NCBI GenBank assembly: GCA_023375785.1
Contig: SZWC01000103.1
Coordinates: 377,592 to 441,591 of the forward strand
Reading direction: 5' to 3'
Length of the DNA stretch: 64,000 nt
DNA from: Penium margaritaceum
Lineage: Eukaryota > Streptophyta > Zygnematophyceae > Desmidiales > Peniaceae
Position numbers and translations under genes: made by a program. The notes under the pieces were generated by a model. The model saw nothing but the letters and a program-made list of their open reading frames with translations. It was not told the DNA's origin and did not search any database. Of this stretch, positions 12,801-24,510 are shown piece after piece (within the stretch, counting starts at the first letter, position 1; every line of letters starts with the position of its first letter).

Positions 12801-13204
12801 CTTAAGTGGGTGTAAGTGCATATAAGTGTGTGTAAGTACGTATAAGTGCGTGTTAGTGCATGTAAGTACGTGTAAGTGTGTAAGTGTGTGTTAGTGTGTG
12901 TAAGTGCGTGTAAGTGTGTATAAGTGTGTGTTAGTGCGTGTAAGTGCGTGTAAGTGTGGTTTAAATGCGTGTAAGTTTGTGTAAGTGCGTATAAGTGTGT
13001 GTAGGTTTGTGTAAGTTTGTGTAAGTATGTTTAAGTGTGTGTAAGTGCATATAAGTGCGTTTAAGTGTGTGTTAGTGCGTGTAAGTGTGTATAAGTGCGT
13101 GTTAGTGCGTGTAAGTGCGTGTAAGTGTGGTTTAAATGCGTGTAAGTTCGTGTAAGTGCGTATAAGTGTGTGTAAGTTTGTGTAAGTTTGTGTAAGTATG
13201 TTTA

Positions 13205-14870
13205 AGTGTGTGTAAGTGCATATAAGTGCGTTTAAGTATGTGTTAGTGCGTGTAAGTGTGTGTTAGTGCGTATAAGTATGTGCAAAAGCGTGTAAGTGCG
13301 TGTAAGTGCGTGTAAGTGAATGTAAGTGCGTGTAAGTGCATGTAAGTGCCTGTAAGTGCATGTAAGTGCATGTAAGTGCATGTAAGTACGTGTGAGTACG
13401 TGTAAGTGCATGTAAGTGTGTCTAAGTATGTGTAAGTGCGTGTGAGTACGTGTTAGTATGTGTAAGTGCGTGTAAGTGTGTGTAAAAGCGTATAAGTATG
13501 TGTCAGTGCATGTAAGTGTGTGTTAGTGCTTATAAGTGTACGTAAGTATGTGTAAGTGTGTGTAAGTACGTGTAAGAGCATGCGAGTGAATGTAAGTGTG
13601 TGTAAGTGCGTGTAAGTGTGTATAACTGCGTATACGTGCGTGTAAGTGCGTGTAAGTGCGTGTAAGTGAATGTAAGTATGTATAAGTGTACGTAAGTGCG
13701 TGTAAGTGTGTGTAAGTGCGTGTAAGTACGTGTAAGTACGTGTATGTACGTGTAAGTACGTGTAAGTGTGTGTAAGTGCGTGTAAGTGCGTGTAAGCACG
13801 TGTAAGCACGTGTAAGTACGTGTAAGTGCGTGAAAGTGCTGTCAGTGTGTGTAAGTGTGTGTAGTGCGTGTAAGTGCGTGTAAGTGCGTGTAAGTGCGTT
13901 TAAGGATGTGTAAGTTTGTGTAAGTACGTGTAAGTGTGTGTAAGTGAGTGTAAGTGCGTGTACGTGCGTGTAAGTGTGTGTAAGTACGTGTAAGTTTGTG
14001 TAAGTGAATGTAAGTTTGTGTAAGTGTGTGTAAGTGTGTTTAAGTGCATGTAAGTATGTGTAAGTGCGTGTAAGTATGTATAAGTGCGTGTAAGTGCATA
14101 TAAGTGCGTGTAAGTGCGTGTAAGTACATGTAAGTGCGTGTAAGTGCGTGTAAGTACGTGTAAGTGCATGTTAGTGCGTGTAAGTGCGTGTAAGAGCATG
14201 TAAGTGTATGTAAGTACGTGTAAGTGCGGTTTAAGTTCGTGTAAGTAAATGTAAGTGCGTGTAAGTATGTGTAAGTTTGTATAAGTGCGTGTAAGTACGT
14301 GTAAGTGTGTGTAAGTGTGTGTAAGTGCGTATAAGTGTGTGTAAGTATGTGTAAGTGTGTGTTAGTGCAGTTTGAGTTTGTGTAAGTGCGTGTAAGTGCG
14401 TGTAAGTGCGTGTAATTATGTGTAAGTGCGTGTAAGTGCGTGTAAGTACGTTTAAGTATGTGTAAGTGCGTGTTAGTGTGTGTAAGTTTGTGTAAGTGCA
14501 TATAAATGCATGTAAGTGCGTGTACGTACGTGTAAGTATGTGTAAGTACGTGTAAGTGCAAGTAAGTGCATGTAAGTACGTATAAGTGCATGTAAGCATG
14601 TGTAAGTGTGTGTAAGTTTGTGTAAGTACGTGTAAGTGCAAGTAAGTGCATGTAAGTACGTATAAGTGCATGTAAGCATGTGTAAGTGTGTGTAAGTTTG
14701 TGTAAGTGCATGAAAGTGCGTGTAAGTACGTCTAAGCACGTGTAAGTGCGTGTAAGTGCAGTTTAAGTGGGTGTAATTTTGTGTAAGTTTGTGTAAGTGC
14801 GTGTAAGGGTGTATAAGTGCGTGTAAGAGAGTGTAAGTGTGACTAACAACGTGTAAGTGCGTGTAGGTGC
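13205..14870. repeat. Segmental duplication, copy A (paralogue at 38883-40640)
   Basis: The variant string beginning aagtgcatataagtgcgttt, then gtatgtgcaaaagcg and so on, at 13214 reappears at 38883. It can be followed through gtgctgtcagtg (13836 and 39496) to cagtttaagtgggtgtaatt (14759 and 40598). The offset grows from 25669 to about 25840 bp because the second copy has an internal 250-bp tandem duplication (39591 and 39841). The second copy begins exactly where the hAT remnant ends. Confidence 0.8.
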
Positions 14871-17800
14871 GTGTAAGTGCGTGTAAGTGCGTATAAGTGT
14901 GTGCAAGTGCGTGTAAGTGCGTGTTAGTGTGTGTAAGTGTGTCTAAGTGCATGTAAGTACGTGTAAGTGCATGTAAGTGCGTGTAAGTGTGGTTTAAGTG
15001 CGTGTAAGTTTGTGTAAGTGCGTGTAAGTGCGTACAAGTGTGTGTAAGTGCATGTAAGTGCGTGTAAGTGTGGTTTAAGTGCGTGTAAGTTTGTGTAAGT
15101 GCGTGTAAGTGCGTACAAGTGTGTGTAAGTGCATGTAAGTGTGCATAAGTGCGTATAAGTGCGTGTAAATGTGTGTAAGTGTGTGTAAGTGCGTGTTACT
15201 ACGTCTAAGTGTGTGAAGAAGCGTGTAAGTACGTGTAAGTGCGTGTAAGTACGTGTAAGTGTGTGTAAGTGTGTGTAAATGCGTGTAAGTGTGTGTAAGT
15301 GCGTGTGAGTGCGTGTGAGTGTATGTAAGTACATCTAAGTGTGTATAAGGTGGTATAAGAGTGTGTAAGGGTGTGGAAGTCTGTGTAAGTGCGTGTAATT
15401 ACGTGTAAGTGCGTATAAGTGCATGTAAGTGTGTGTAAGTTCTTGTAAGTCCATCTAAGTGTGTGTAAGTGCGTGTAAGTACGTGTAAGTGCGTGTAAGT
15501 GTGTGTCAGTGCATGTAAGTGCGTTTATATGCATGTAAGTGCGTGTAAGTGTGTGTAAGTGCGTGCAAGTGTGTATAAGTATGTGTAAGTGTGTGTAAGG
15601 TGGTGTAAGAGCGTGTAAGAGTGTATAAGTGTGTGTAAATGCGTGTAAGTACCCATAAGTATGTGTAAGTGCATGTAAGTGCATGTAAGTACGTGTAAGT
15701 GTGTGTAAGTGCGTGTAAGTGCGTGTAAGTGAGTGTAAGTGTGTGTACGTACGTGTAAGTGTAAGAAAGGGCGTGTAAGTATGTGCAAGTGTGTGTAAGT
15801 GCGTGTAAGTGCGTGTAACTGTGTGTACGTTTGTGTAAGTGTGTGAAAGTACGTGTAAGTTCGTATAAGTGCGTGTAAGTGTGTGTAAGTGCGTGTAAGT
15901 TTGTGTAAGTGTATGGAAGTGCGTGTAAGTTTAAGTGCGTATAAGTACGTGTAAGTACGTGTAAGTGCGTGTAAGTGTATGTTAGTGCGTATAAGTGCGT
16001 GTAAGTGCCTGTAAGTGTGTGTAAGTGCGTGTAAGTACGTGTAAACTCGTGTAAGTGAATGTAAGTTTGTGCAAGTACGTATAAGTGTGTGTAAGTGCGT
16101 ATAAGTGCGTGTAAGTGCGTATAAGTGCGTGTAAGTGCGTGTAAGTGTGTGTAAGTAGGTATAAGTGTGTGTAAGTGCATGTAAGTGCATGTAAGTGCGT
16201 GTAAGTACGTGTAAGTGTGTGTAATTGCGTGTAGGTGTGTGGTAGTACGTATAAGTGCGTGTAAGAGCGTGTAAGTGCATGTAAGTGCGTGAAAGCATGG
16301 TCTAAGTTCGTGTAAGTGACTGTAAGTCTATGTAAGTTTGTGTAAGTTCATGTAAGTCCGTATAAGTACGTCTAAGTGCAGTTTAAGTTTGTGTGAGTAC
16401 GTTTAAGTGCGTGTAAGTGCATGAAAGTATGTATAAGTGCGTGTAAGTGCGTGTAAGTGCGTTTAAGTATGTGTAAGTGCGTGTAAGTGCGTTTAAGTAT
16501 GTGTAAGTGCGTGTAAGTGCGTGTAAGTTTGTGTAAGTACGTATAAGTGCGTGTAAGTGCGTGTAGTATGTGTAAGTATGTGTAAGTATGTGTAAGTGCA
16601 AGTAAGTGCGTGTAAGTACGTGTAAGTGCATGTAAGCACGTGTAAGTGCGTGTAAGTTCGTGTAAGTGCGTGTAAGTGCGTGTAAGTGTGAGTAAGTGCA
16701 TGTATGTGTATCTTAGTGCGTATAAGTGCGTGTAAGTGCAGTTTAAGTCGGTGTTATTTTGTGTACGTTTGTGTAAGTACGTATAAGTGCGTCTAAGTGC
16801 ATGTAAGTGAGTGTAAGTGCGACTTAGTGCATGTAAGTACGTGTAAGTGCCTGTAAGTGCGTATAAGTGCGTGCAAGTGCGTGTAAGTGCGTGTTAGTGT
16901 GTGTATGTGTGTGTAAGTGCGTGTAAGTATGTGTAAGTATGTGTAAGTACGTGTAAGTGCATGTAGGTGCGTGTAGGTGCGTGTAAGTGCGTGTAAGTGC
17001 GTGCAAGTGCGTATAAGTATGTGCAAGTGTGTGTAAGTGTGTATAAGTGCATGTAAGTATGTATAAGTGCGTCTATGTGCGTGTAAGTGCATGTAACTGC
17101 GTGTAAGTGCCTGTAAGTGCGTATAAATGTGGTTTAAGTACGTGTAAGTTCGTGTAATTGCGTGTAAGTGCATACAAGTGTGTGTAAGTGCGTGTAAATT
17201 TGTGTACGTGCGTATAAGTACGTGTCAGTGTGTGTAAGTACGTGTAAGTGCGTGTTAGTATGTGTAAGTGTATGTTGAAGTGTGTAAGTGCGTGTAAGTG
17301 CATGTAAGAGCATGTAAGTACGTGTAACTGCATGTAAGTACGTGTAAGTGCGTGTAAGTGTGTGTAATTGCGTGTAAGTGCATGTAAGTACGTGTAAGTA
17401 CGTGTAAGTGCATGTAAGTATGTGTAAGTGTGTGTAAGTGTGTGTAAGTGCGCATAAGTGTGTGTAAGTATGTGTGAGTATGTGTGAGTGCGTGTAAGTA
17501 TGTGTAAGTGCGTGTAAGTGTGCGTAAGTGTGTATACGTACGTGTCAGTGCATGTAAGTGCGTGCAAGTGTGTGTAAGTACGTGTAAGTTTGTGTTAGTG
17601 CATATAAATGCGTGTAAGTATGTGTAAGTGTGTGTAAGTACGTATAAGTATGTGGAAGTGCGTGTAAGGTCGTGTAAGAGCGTGTAAGAGCGTATAAGTG
17701 CGTGTAAGTGCGTGTAAGTGCGTGTAAGTGCGTGTAAATATGTATAAGTACGTGTAAATGCGTGCAAGTGCGTATCAGTGTGTGTAAGTGCGTGTGAGTG

Positions 17801-19330
17801 CGTGTAAGTGCGTGTAAGTACGTGTAAGTGCGTGTAAATATGTATAAGTACGTGTAAATGCGTGCAAGTGCGTATCAGTGTGTGTAAGTGCGTGTGAGTG
17901 CGTGTAAGTGCGTGTAAGTACGTGGAAGTGCGTGTAAGTGCATGTAAGTGCATGTAACTGCCTGTAAGTGCGTATACGTGCGTGTAAGTGCGTGTAAGTG
18001 CGTGTAAGTATGTGTAAGTTTGTGTAAGTTTCTGTAAGTGAATGTAAGTTCGTGTAAGTGGGTGTAAGTGTGTGTAAGTGCGTGTAAGTGCGTGTAAGTA
18101 CGTGTAAGTGCGTGTAAGTTCATGTAAGTACGTGTAAGTGCGAGTATGGGTGTAAGTGTGTGTAAGTGCATGTAAGTGTGTGTAAGTACGTGTTAGTTTG
18201 TGTAAGTGAATGTAAGTTCGTGTAAGTGCGTATAAGTGTGTGTAAGTACGTATAAGTGCACGTAAGTATGTGTAAGTGCGTGTAAGTGCGTGTAAGTCTG
18301 TGTAAGTGTGTGTAAGTGTGTGTAAGTGCATGTAAGTACGTGCAAGTGTGTGTAAGTGCATGTAGGTGTGTGTAAGTACGTGTAAGTGCATGTAAGTGCG
18401 TGTTAATGTGTGTGAGTGCGTGTAAGAGCGTGTAAGTGTATGTAAGTGTGTGTAAGTGCAGTTTAAGTTCGTGTAAGTACGTGTAAGTGCGTGTAAGTGC
18501 GTGTAAGTACAGTTTAAGTTCGTGTAAGTGTAAGTAAGTGCGTGTAAGTCCGTGTAAGTATGTGTAAGTGCGAATAAGTGCGTATACGTGCGTGTAAGTT
18601 CAGTTTAAGTGGGTGCAATTTTGTGTAAGTTTGTGTCAGTGCGTGTAAGTGCGTGTAAGTGCATGTAAGTGTGTGTAAGTACGTGTAAGTGCGTGTAAGT
18701 ACGTGTAAGCATGTGTAAGTGCGTATAAGTGCGTGTAAGTGTGTACAAGTGCGTGTAAGAGTGTAGTTTAGTGCATATAAGTATGTATAAGTGCGTGTAA
18801 GTATGTGTAAGTGCGTGTGGGTATGTGTAGGTGTGTGTAAGTGCGTGTATGTATGTGTACTTGCATGTAAGTGTGTGTAAGTATGTATACATGCGTCTAA
18901 GTGTGAGTAAGTGCATGTAAGTGCGTGTAAGTACGTGTAAGTGCGTGTAAGTGCGTATAAGTGTGTGTAAGTATGTGTAAGTGTGTCTAAGTGCGTGTTA
19001 GTGCGTATGAGTGTGTGTAAGAGCGTGTAAGTGCATATAAGTGCGTGTAAATGCGGTTTAAGTTCATGTAAGTAAGTGTAAGTGCGTGTAAGTACGTGTA
19101 AGGTCGTATAAGTGCGTGTAAGTGTGTGTAAGTGCTAAAAGTGCGTGTAAGTGCATATAAGTGCGTGTAAGTGCATGTAAGTGCGTGTAAGTGTAGTTTA
19201 AGCTCGTGTAAGTGCGTGTAAGTGCGTGTAAGTATGTATAAGTGCGTGTAAGTGCGTGTAAGTATGTGTAAATGCGTGTAAGTGCGTGTAAGTGCGTGTA
19301 AGTGCGTGTAAGTTCGTGTAAGTGCGTGTA

Positions 19331-19780
19331 AGTACGTGTAAGTGCGTGTAAGTGCATGTAAGTACGTGTAAGTGCGTGTAAGTGCATGTAAGTACGTGTA
19401 AGTGCGTGTAAGTGCATGTAAGTACGTGTAAGTGCGTGTAAGTGCATGTAAGTACGTGTAAGTGCGTGTAAGTGCATGTAAGTACGTGTAAGTGCGTGTA
19501 AGTGCATGTAAGTACGTGTAAGTGCGTGTAAGTGCATGTAAGTACGTGTAAGTGCGTGTAAGTGCATGTAAGTACGTGTAAGTGCGTGTAAGTGCATGTA
19601 AGTACGTGTAAGTGCGTGTAAGTGCATGTAAGTACGTGTAAGTGCGTGTAAGTGCATGTAAGTACGTGTAAGTGCGTGTAAGTGCATGTAAGTACGTGTA
19701 AGTGCGTGTAAGTGCATGTAAGTACGTGTAAGTGCGTGTAAGTGCATGTAAGTACGTGTAAGTGCGTGTAAGTGCATGTA
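19331..19780. repeat. 30-bp higher-order repeat, 15 perfect copies
   Basis: The three-decamer unit agtacgtgta-agtgcgtgta-agtgcatgta repeats 15 times with no difference. The same flank, marked by gtgtagtttaagctcg, stands on both sides (19193 and 19794, offset 601 bp). The array is therefore bracketed by direct duplicates, as expected from unequal exchange or rolling amplification. Since 30 is a multiple of 3, the minus strand reads a perfect decapeptide repeat here. I treat that as a composition effect and not as a gene. Confidence 0.97.
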
Positions 19781-22700
19781 AGTGCGTGTAAGTGTAGTTT
19801 AAGCTCGTGTAAGTGCGTGTAAGTGCGTGTAAGTATGTATAAGTGCGTGTAAGTGCGTGTAAGTATGTGTAAATGCGTGTAAGTGCGTGTAAGTGCGTGT
19901 AAGTGCGTGTAAGTTCGTGTAAGTGCGTGTAAGTACGTGTAAGTGCGTGTAAGTGCATGTAAGTGTGTCTACGTGTGTGTAAGTGCGTGTAAGTATAGTT
20001 TAAGTGGGTGTTATTTTGTGTAAGTGCGTGTAAGTGCGTGTAAGTGCGTGTAAGTGCATGTAAGTGAGTGTAAGTGCGACTAAGTGCGTGTAAGTACATG
20101 TAAGTGCGTGTACGTGCGTATAAGTACGTACAAGTACATGTAAGTGTGTGTTAGTGTGCGTATGTGTGTGGAAGTATGTGTAAGTGTCTGTAAGTGTGTG
20201 TAAGTACGTGTAAGTGCATGAAGGTGCATGTAGGTGCGTGTAAGTGCAAGTCAGTACGTGTAAGTGCATGTAAGTGCGTGTAAGTGTGTGTAGGTACGTA
20301 TAAGTGCATGTAAGTACGTGTAAGTGCATGTAAGTGCGTGTAAGTGTGTGTAGGTACGTATAAGTGCATGTAAGTACGTGTAAGTGCGTCTAAGTGCATG
20401 TAAGTGCGTGTAAGTACGTGTAAGTGTATGTAAGTGCGTATAAGTGTGGTTTAAGTACGTGTACGTTCGTGTAACTGCATGTAATTACATACAAGTGTGT
20501 GTAAGTATGTATAAGTGTGTGTTAGTTCGTGTACGTGTGTGTAAGTGTGTGTAAGTGTGTGTAAGAGCGTGTAAGTGCGTGTAAGAGCATGTAAGTACGT
20601 GTAACTGCATGTAAGTGCTTGTAAGTGCGTGTAAGTGTGTGTAAGTGCGTGTAAGTGCATGTAAGTACGTGTAAATATGTGTAAGTGCGTGTAAGTGTGT
20701 GTAAGTGTGTGTAAGTTTGTGTAAGTACGTATAAGTGTGTGTAGGTATGTGTGAGTGCATGTGAGTGCGTGTAAGTATGTGTAAGTGCGTGTAAGTGCAT
20801 GTAAGCATGTATACGTACGTGTCAGTGTGAGTAAGTGTGTGTAAGTGTGTGTAAGTACGTGTGAGTTTGTATAAGTGTGTGTAAATGCGTGTAAGTATGT
20901 GTAAGTGTGTGTAAGTGTGTGTAAGTACGTGTGAGTTTGTATAAGTGTGTGTAAATGCGTGTAAGTATGTGTAAGTGTGTGTAAGTGCATGTAAGTATGT
21001 GGAAGTGTGTGTAACATCGTGTAAGAGCGTGTAAGAGCGTATAAGTGTGTTTAAGTGCGTGTAAGTGCGTGTAAGTGCGTGTAAGTGTGTGTAAGTGTGT
21101 GTAAGTACGTGTAAGTGCGTGTAAGTGCGTGTAAGTATGTGTAAGTTTTTGTAAGTGTGCGTACGTTCCTGTAAGTGCGTGTAAGTGCGTGTAAGTGCAT
21201 GTAAGTGTGTGTAAGTGTGTGTAAGTGCATGTAAGTGCATGTAAGTACGTGTGAGTACGTGTAAGTGCATGTAAGTGTGTCTAAGTACGTGTAAGTGCGT
21301 GTAAGTGTATATTAGTATATATAAGTACGTGTAAGTGCATGTAAGTGCGTATCAGTGTGTGTAAGTACGTGTAAGTGCGTGTAAGTGCATGTAAGTACGT
21401 GTAAGTGCGTGTAAGTGCGTGTAAGTGCATGTAAGTGTGTGTAAGTGCCTGTAAGTACGTGTAAGAACGTATAAGTGCGTGTAAGTGCGTGTAAGTACGT
21501 GTAAGTACGTGTAAGTTTGTGTAAGTGAATGTAAGTTTGTGTAAGTGCGTGTAAGTGTGTGTAAATGCGTGTAAGTGCGTGTAAGTGTGTGTAAGTGCGT
21601 GTAAGTGCGTGTAAGTGTGTGTAAGTGCGAGTATGGGTGTAAGTGTGTGGTATTGCGTGTAAGTGCGTGTAAGTACGTGTTAGTATGTATAAGTGAATAT
21701 AAGTTCGTGTAAGTCCATGTCAGTGTGTGTAAGTGCGTACAAGTGCGTGTAAGTACGTGTAAGTGCGTGTAAGTGTGTGTAAGTGTGTATAAGTACGTGT
21801 AAGTGCGTGTAAGTACATGTACATATGTGTAAGTGTGTGTAAGTGCATGTAAGTGTGTGTAAATATGTGTAAGTGCGTGTAAGTGAGTGTTAGTGCATGT
21901 GAGTGCATGTAAGAGCGTGTAATTGCATGTAAGTGTGTGTAAGTGCAGTCTAAGTTTGTGTAAGTGTGTGTAAGTGCGTATAAGTGCAGTTTAAGTTTGT
22001 GTAAGTGCAGGTAAGTGCGTGTAAGTACGTATAAGTATGTGTAAGTGCGTGTAAGTGCGTATAAGTGCATGGAAGTACACTTTAAGTGGGTGTAATCTTG
22101 TGTAAGTTTGTGTAAGTACGTGTAAGTACGTGTAAGTGCGTGTAAGTGCGTGTAAGTGTGTGTCAGTAAGTATAAGTGTATGTAAGTACATATAAGTGCG
22201 TGTAAGTGTGTGCAAGTGTGTGTAAGAGTGTGTTTTAGTGCATGTAAGTGTGTGTAAGTGCGTATAAGTACGTGTAAGTGCGTGTAAGTGCGTGTAAGTG
22301 CGTGTTAGTTTGTGTACGTGTGTGTAGGTGAGTGTAAGTGTGTGAAAGTACGTGTAAGTTCATGTAAGTATGTATACATGCGTCTAAGTGTGTGTAAGTG
22401 CGTGTAAGTGCGTGTAAGTACGTGTAAGTGCGTGTAAGTGCGTATAAGTGCGTTTAAGTATGTGTAAATGCGTCTAAGTTCGTGTTAGTGCGCGTGAGTG
22501 CGTGTAAGAGCATGTAAGTGCATATAAGTGCGTGTAAGTGCGGTTTAAGTTCGTGCAAGCGAGTGTAAGTGCGTGTAAGTACGTGTAAGTTTGTGTAAGT
22601 GTGTGTAATTCTGTATAAGTGCTAAAAGTGCGTGTAAGTGCGTATACGTGCATGTAAGTGCATGTAAGTACTAGTAAGTATGTATAAGTGCGTGTAAGTG

Positions 22701-23581
22701 CGTGTAAGTATGTGTAAATGCGTGTAAGTGCGTGTAAGTGCATGTAAGTGCGTGTAAGTGTGTGTAAGTGCGTGTAAGTGCGTGTAAGTATGTGTAAATG
22801 CGTGTAAGTGCGTGTAAGTGCATGTAAGTGCGTGTACGTTTGTATAAGTGTGTGTAAGTGCATGTAAGTGCATGTAAGTACGTGTTAGTACATGAAAGTA
22901 TGTGTAAGTGTAAGTAAGTGCGTGTAAGTACGTGTAAGCACGTGTAAGTACGTGTAAGTTCATGTAGGTACGTGTAAGTGCGTGTAAGTGAGTGTAAGTA
23001 TGTTTAAGTGTGTAAGTGCGTATAAGTGCGGTTTAAGTTTGTCTAAGTGTGTGTAAGTGCATGTAACTGCGTATAGATGCGTATAAGTGCGTGTAAATGT
23101 GTGTAAGTGCGTGTAAGTGCGTGTGAGTGTAGTTAAGTGGATGTAATTTTGTGTAAATTTGTGTAAGTGTGAGTAAGTACGTATAAGTGTATGTAAGTGC
23201 GTGTCAGTGCGTGTAAGTGCGTGTAAGTGCGTATAAGTGCATGTAAGTGCGTGTAAGTGCGTATAAGTATATGTAAGTGTGTGTAAGTGCGTATAAGTAC
23301 GTGTAAGTACGTGTTAGTGCATATAAGTGAATATAAGTGCGTGCAAGTGCATGTAAGTGTGGTTTAAGTGCGTGTTATTTTGTGTAAGTGCGTGTAAGTG
23401 CGTGTAAGTTTATGTAAGTGCGAGTAAGTACGTGCAAGTGCGTGTAAGTGCGTATTAGTGCGTGTAAGTACGTGTAAGTACGTTTAAGTGTGTGTAAGTA
23501 TGTGTAAGTACGGTTTACGTTCATGTTAGTATGTGTAAGTGCATGTAAGTGCGTGTAAGTGTGTGTAAGTGCGTGTAAGTG

Positions 23582-23762
23582 NNNNNNNNNNNNNNNNNNN
23601 NNNNNNNNNNNNNNNNNNNNNNNNNNNNNNNNNNNNNNNNNNNNNNNNNNNNNNNNNNNNNNNNNNNNNNNNNNNNNNNNNNNNNNNNNNNNNNNNNNNN
23701 NNNNNNNNNNNNNNNNNNNNNNNNNNNNNNNNNNNNNNNNNNNNNNNNNNNNNNNNNNNNNN
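23582..23762. other. Assembly gap (181 N)
   Basis: A run of 181 N lies within the decamer array. The sequence after it, starting at the ggtttaag unit at 23772, repeats the roughly 220 bp before it, starting at the ggtttaag unit at 23361, with an offset of 411 bp. The gap size and the duplication around it are therefore uncertain. A related unit occurs again at about 23994. Confidence 0.99.
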
Positions 23763-24510
23763 TGTAAGTGTGGTTTAAGTGCGTGTAATTTTGTGTAAGT
23801 GCGTGTAAGTGCGTGTAAGTTTATGTAAGTGCGAGTAAGTACGTGCAAGTGCGTGTAAGTGCGTATCAGTGCGTGTAAGTACGTGTAAGTACGTGTAAGT
23901 GTGTGTAAGTACGTGTAAGTACGGTTTACGTTCATGTAAGTATGTGTAAGTGCATGTAAGTGCGTGTAAGTGTGTGTAAAAGCGTGTAAGTGTGGTTTAA
24001 GTGCGTGTAATTTTGTGTAAGTTCGTGTAAGTGCATGTAAGTGCGTGTAAGTGTGTGTAAGTGCGTGTAAGTGCGTGTAAGTACATATAAGTACGTGCAA
24101 GTGTGTGTAAGTGCGTGTAAGTGTGTGTAAGTGCGTGTAAGAGCGTGTAAGTGCGTGTAGGTGCGTGTAATTTTGTGTAAGTATGTGGAAGTATGTGTTA
24201 GTAAGTGTAAGTGCGTGTAAGTACGTGTAAGTACGTGTAAGTGCGTGTAAGTGTGTGTAAGTGCGTGTAAGTGCGTGTAAGTGCGTGTAAGTGTGTGTAA
24301 ATGCCTATAAGTGTGTATAAGTGCGTCGAAGTGCGTATAAGTGTGTATAAGTACGTGTTAGTGTGTGTAAGTGCGTGTAAGTGTGTGTGACTGCGTGTAA
24401 GTATGTATAAGTGTGTGTAAGCGTGTGTAAGTTCGTGTAAGTATGTGTAAGTGAATGTAAGTACGTGTAAGTGCGTCTAAGTGCGTGTAAGTACATGTAA
24501 GTGCATGTAA

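Noticed and set aside
23559-23798. Plus-strand open frames across the N gap
   Set aside because: They consist almost entirely of unknown residues from the N run.
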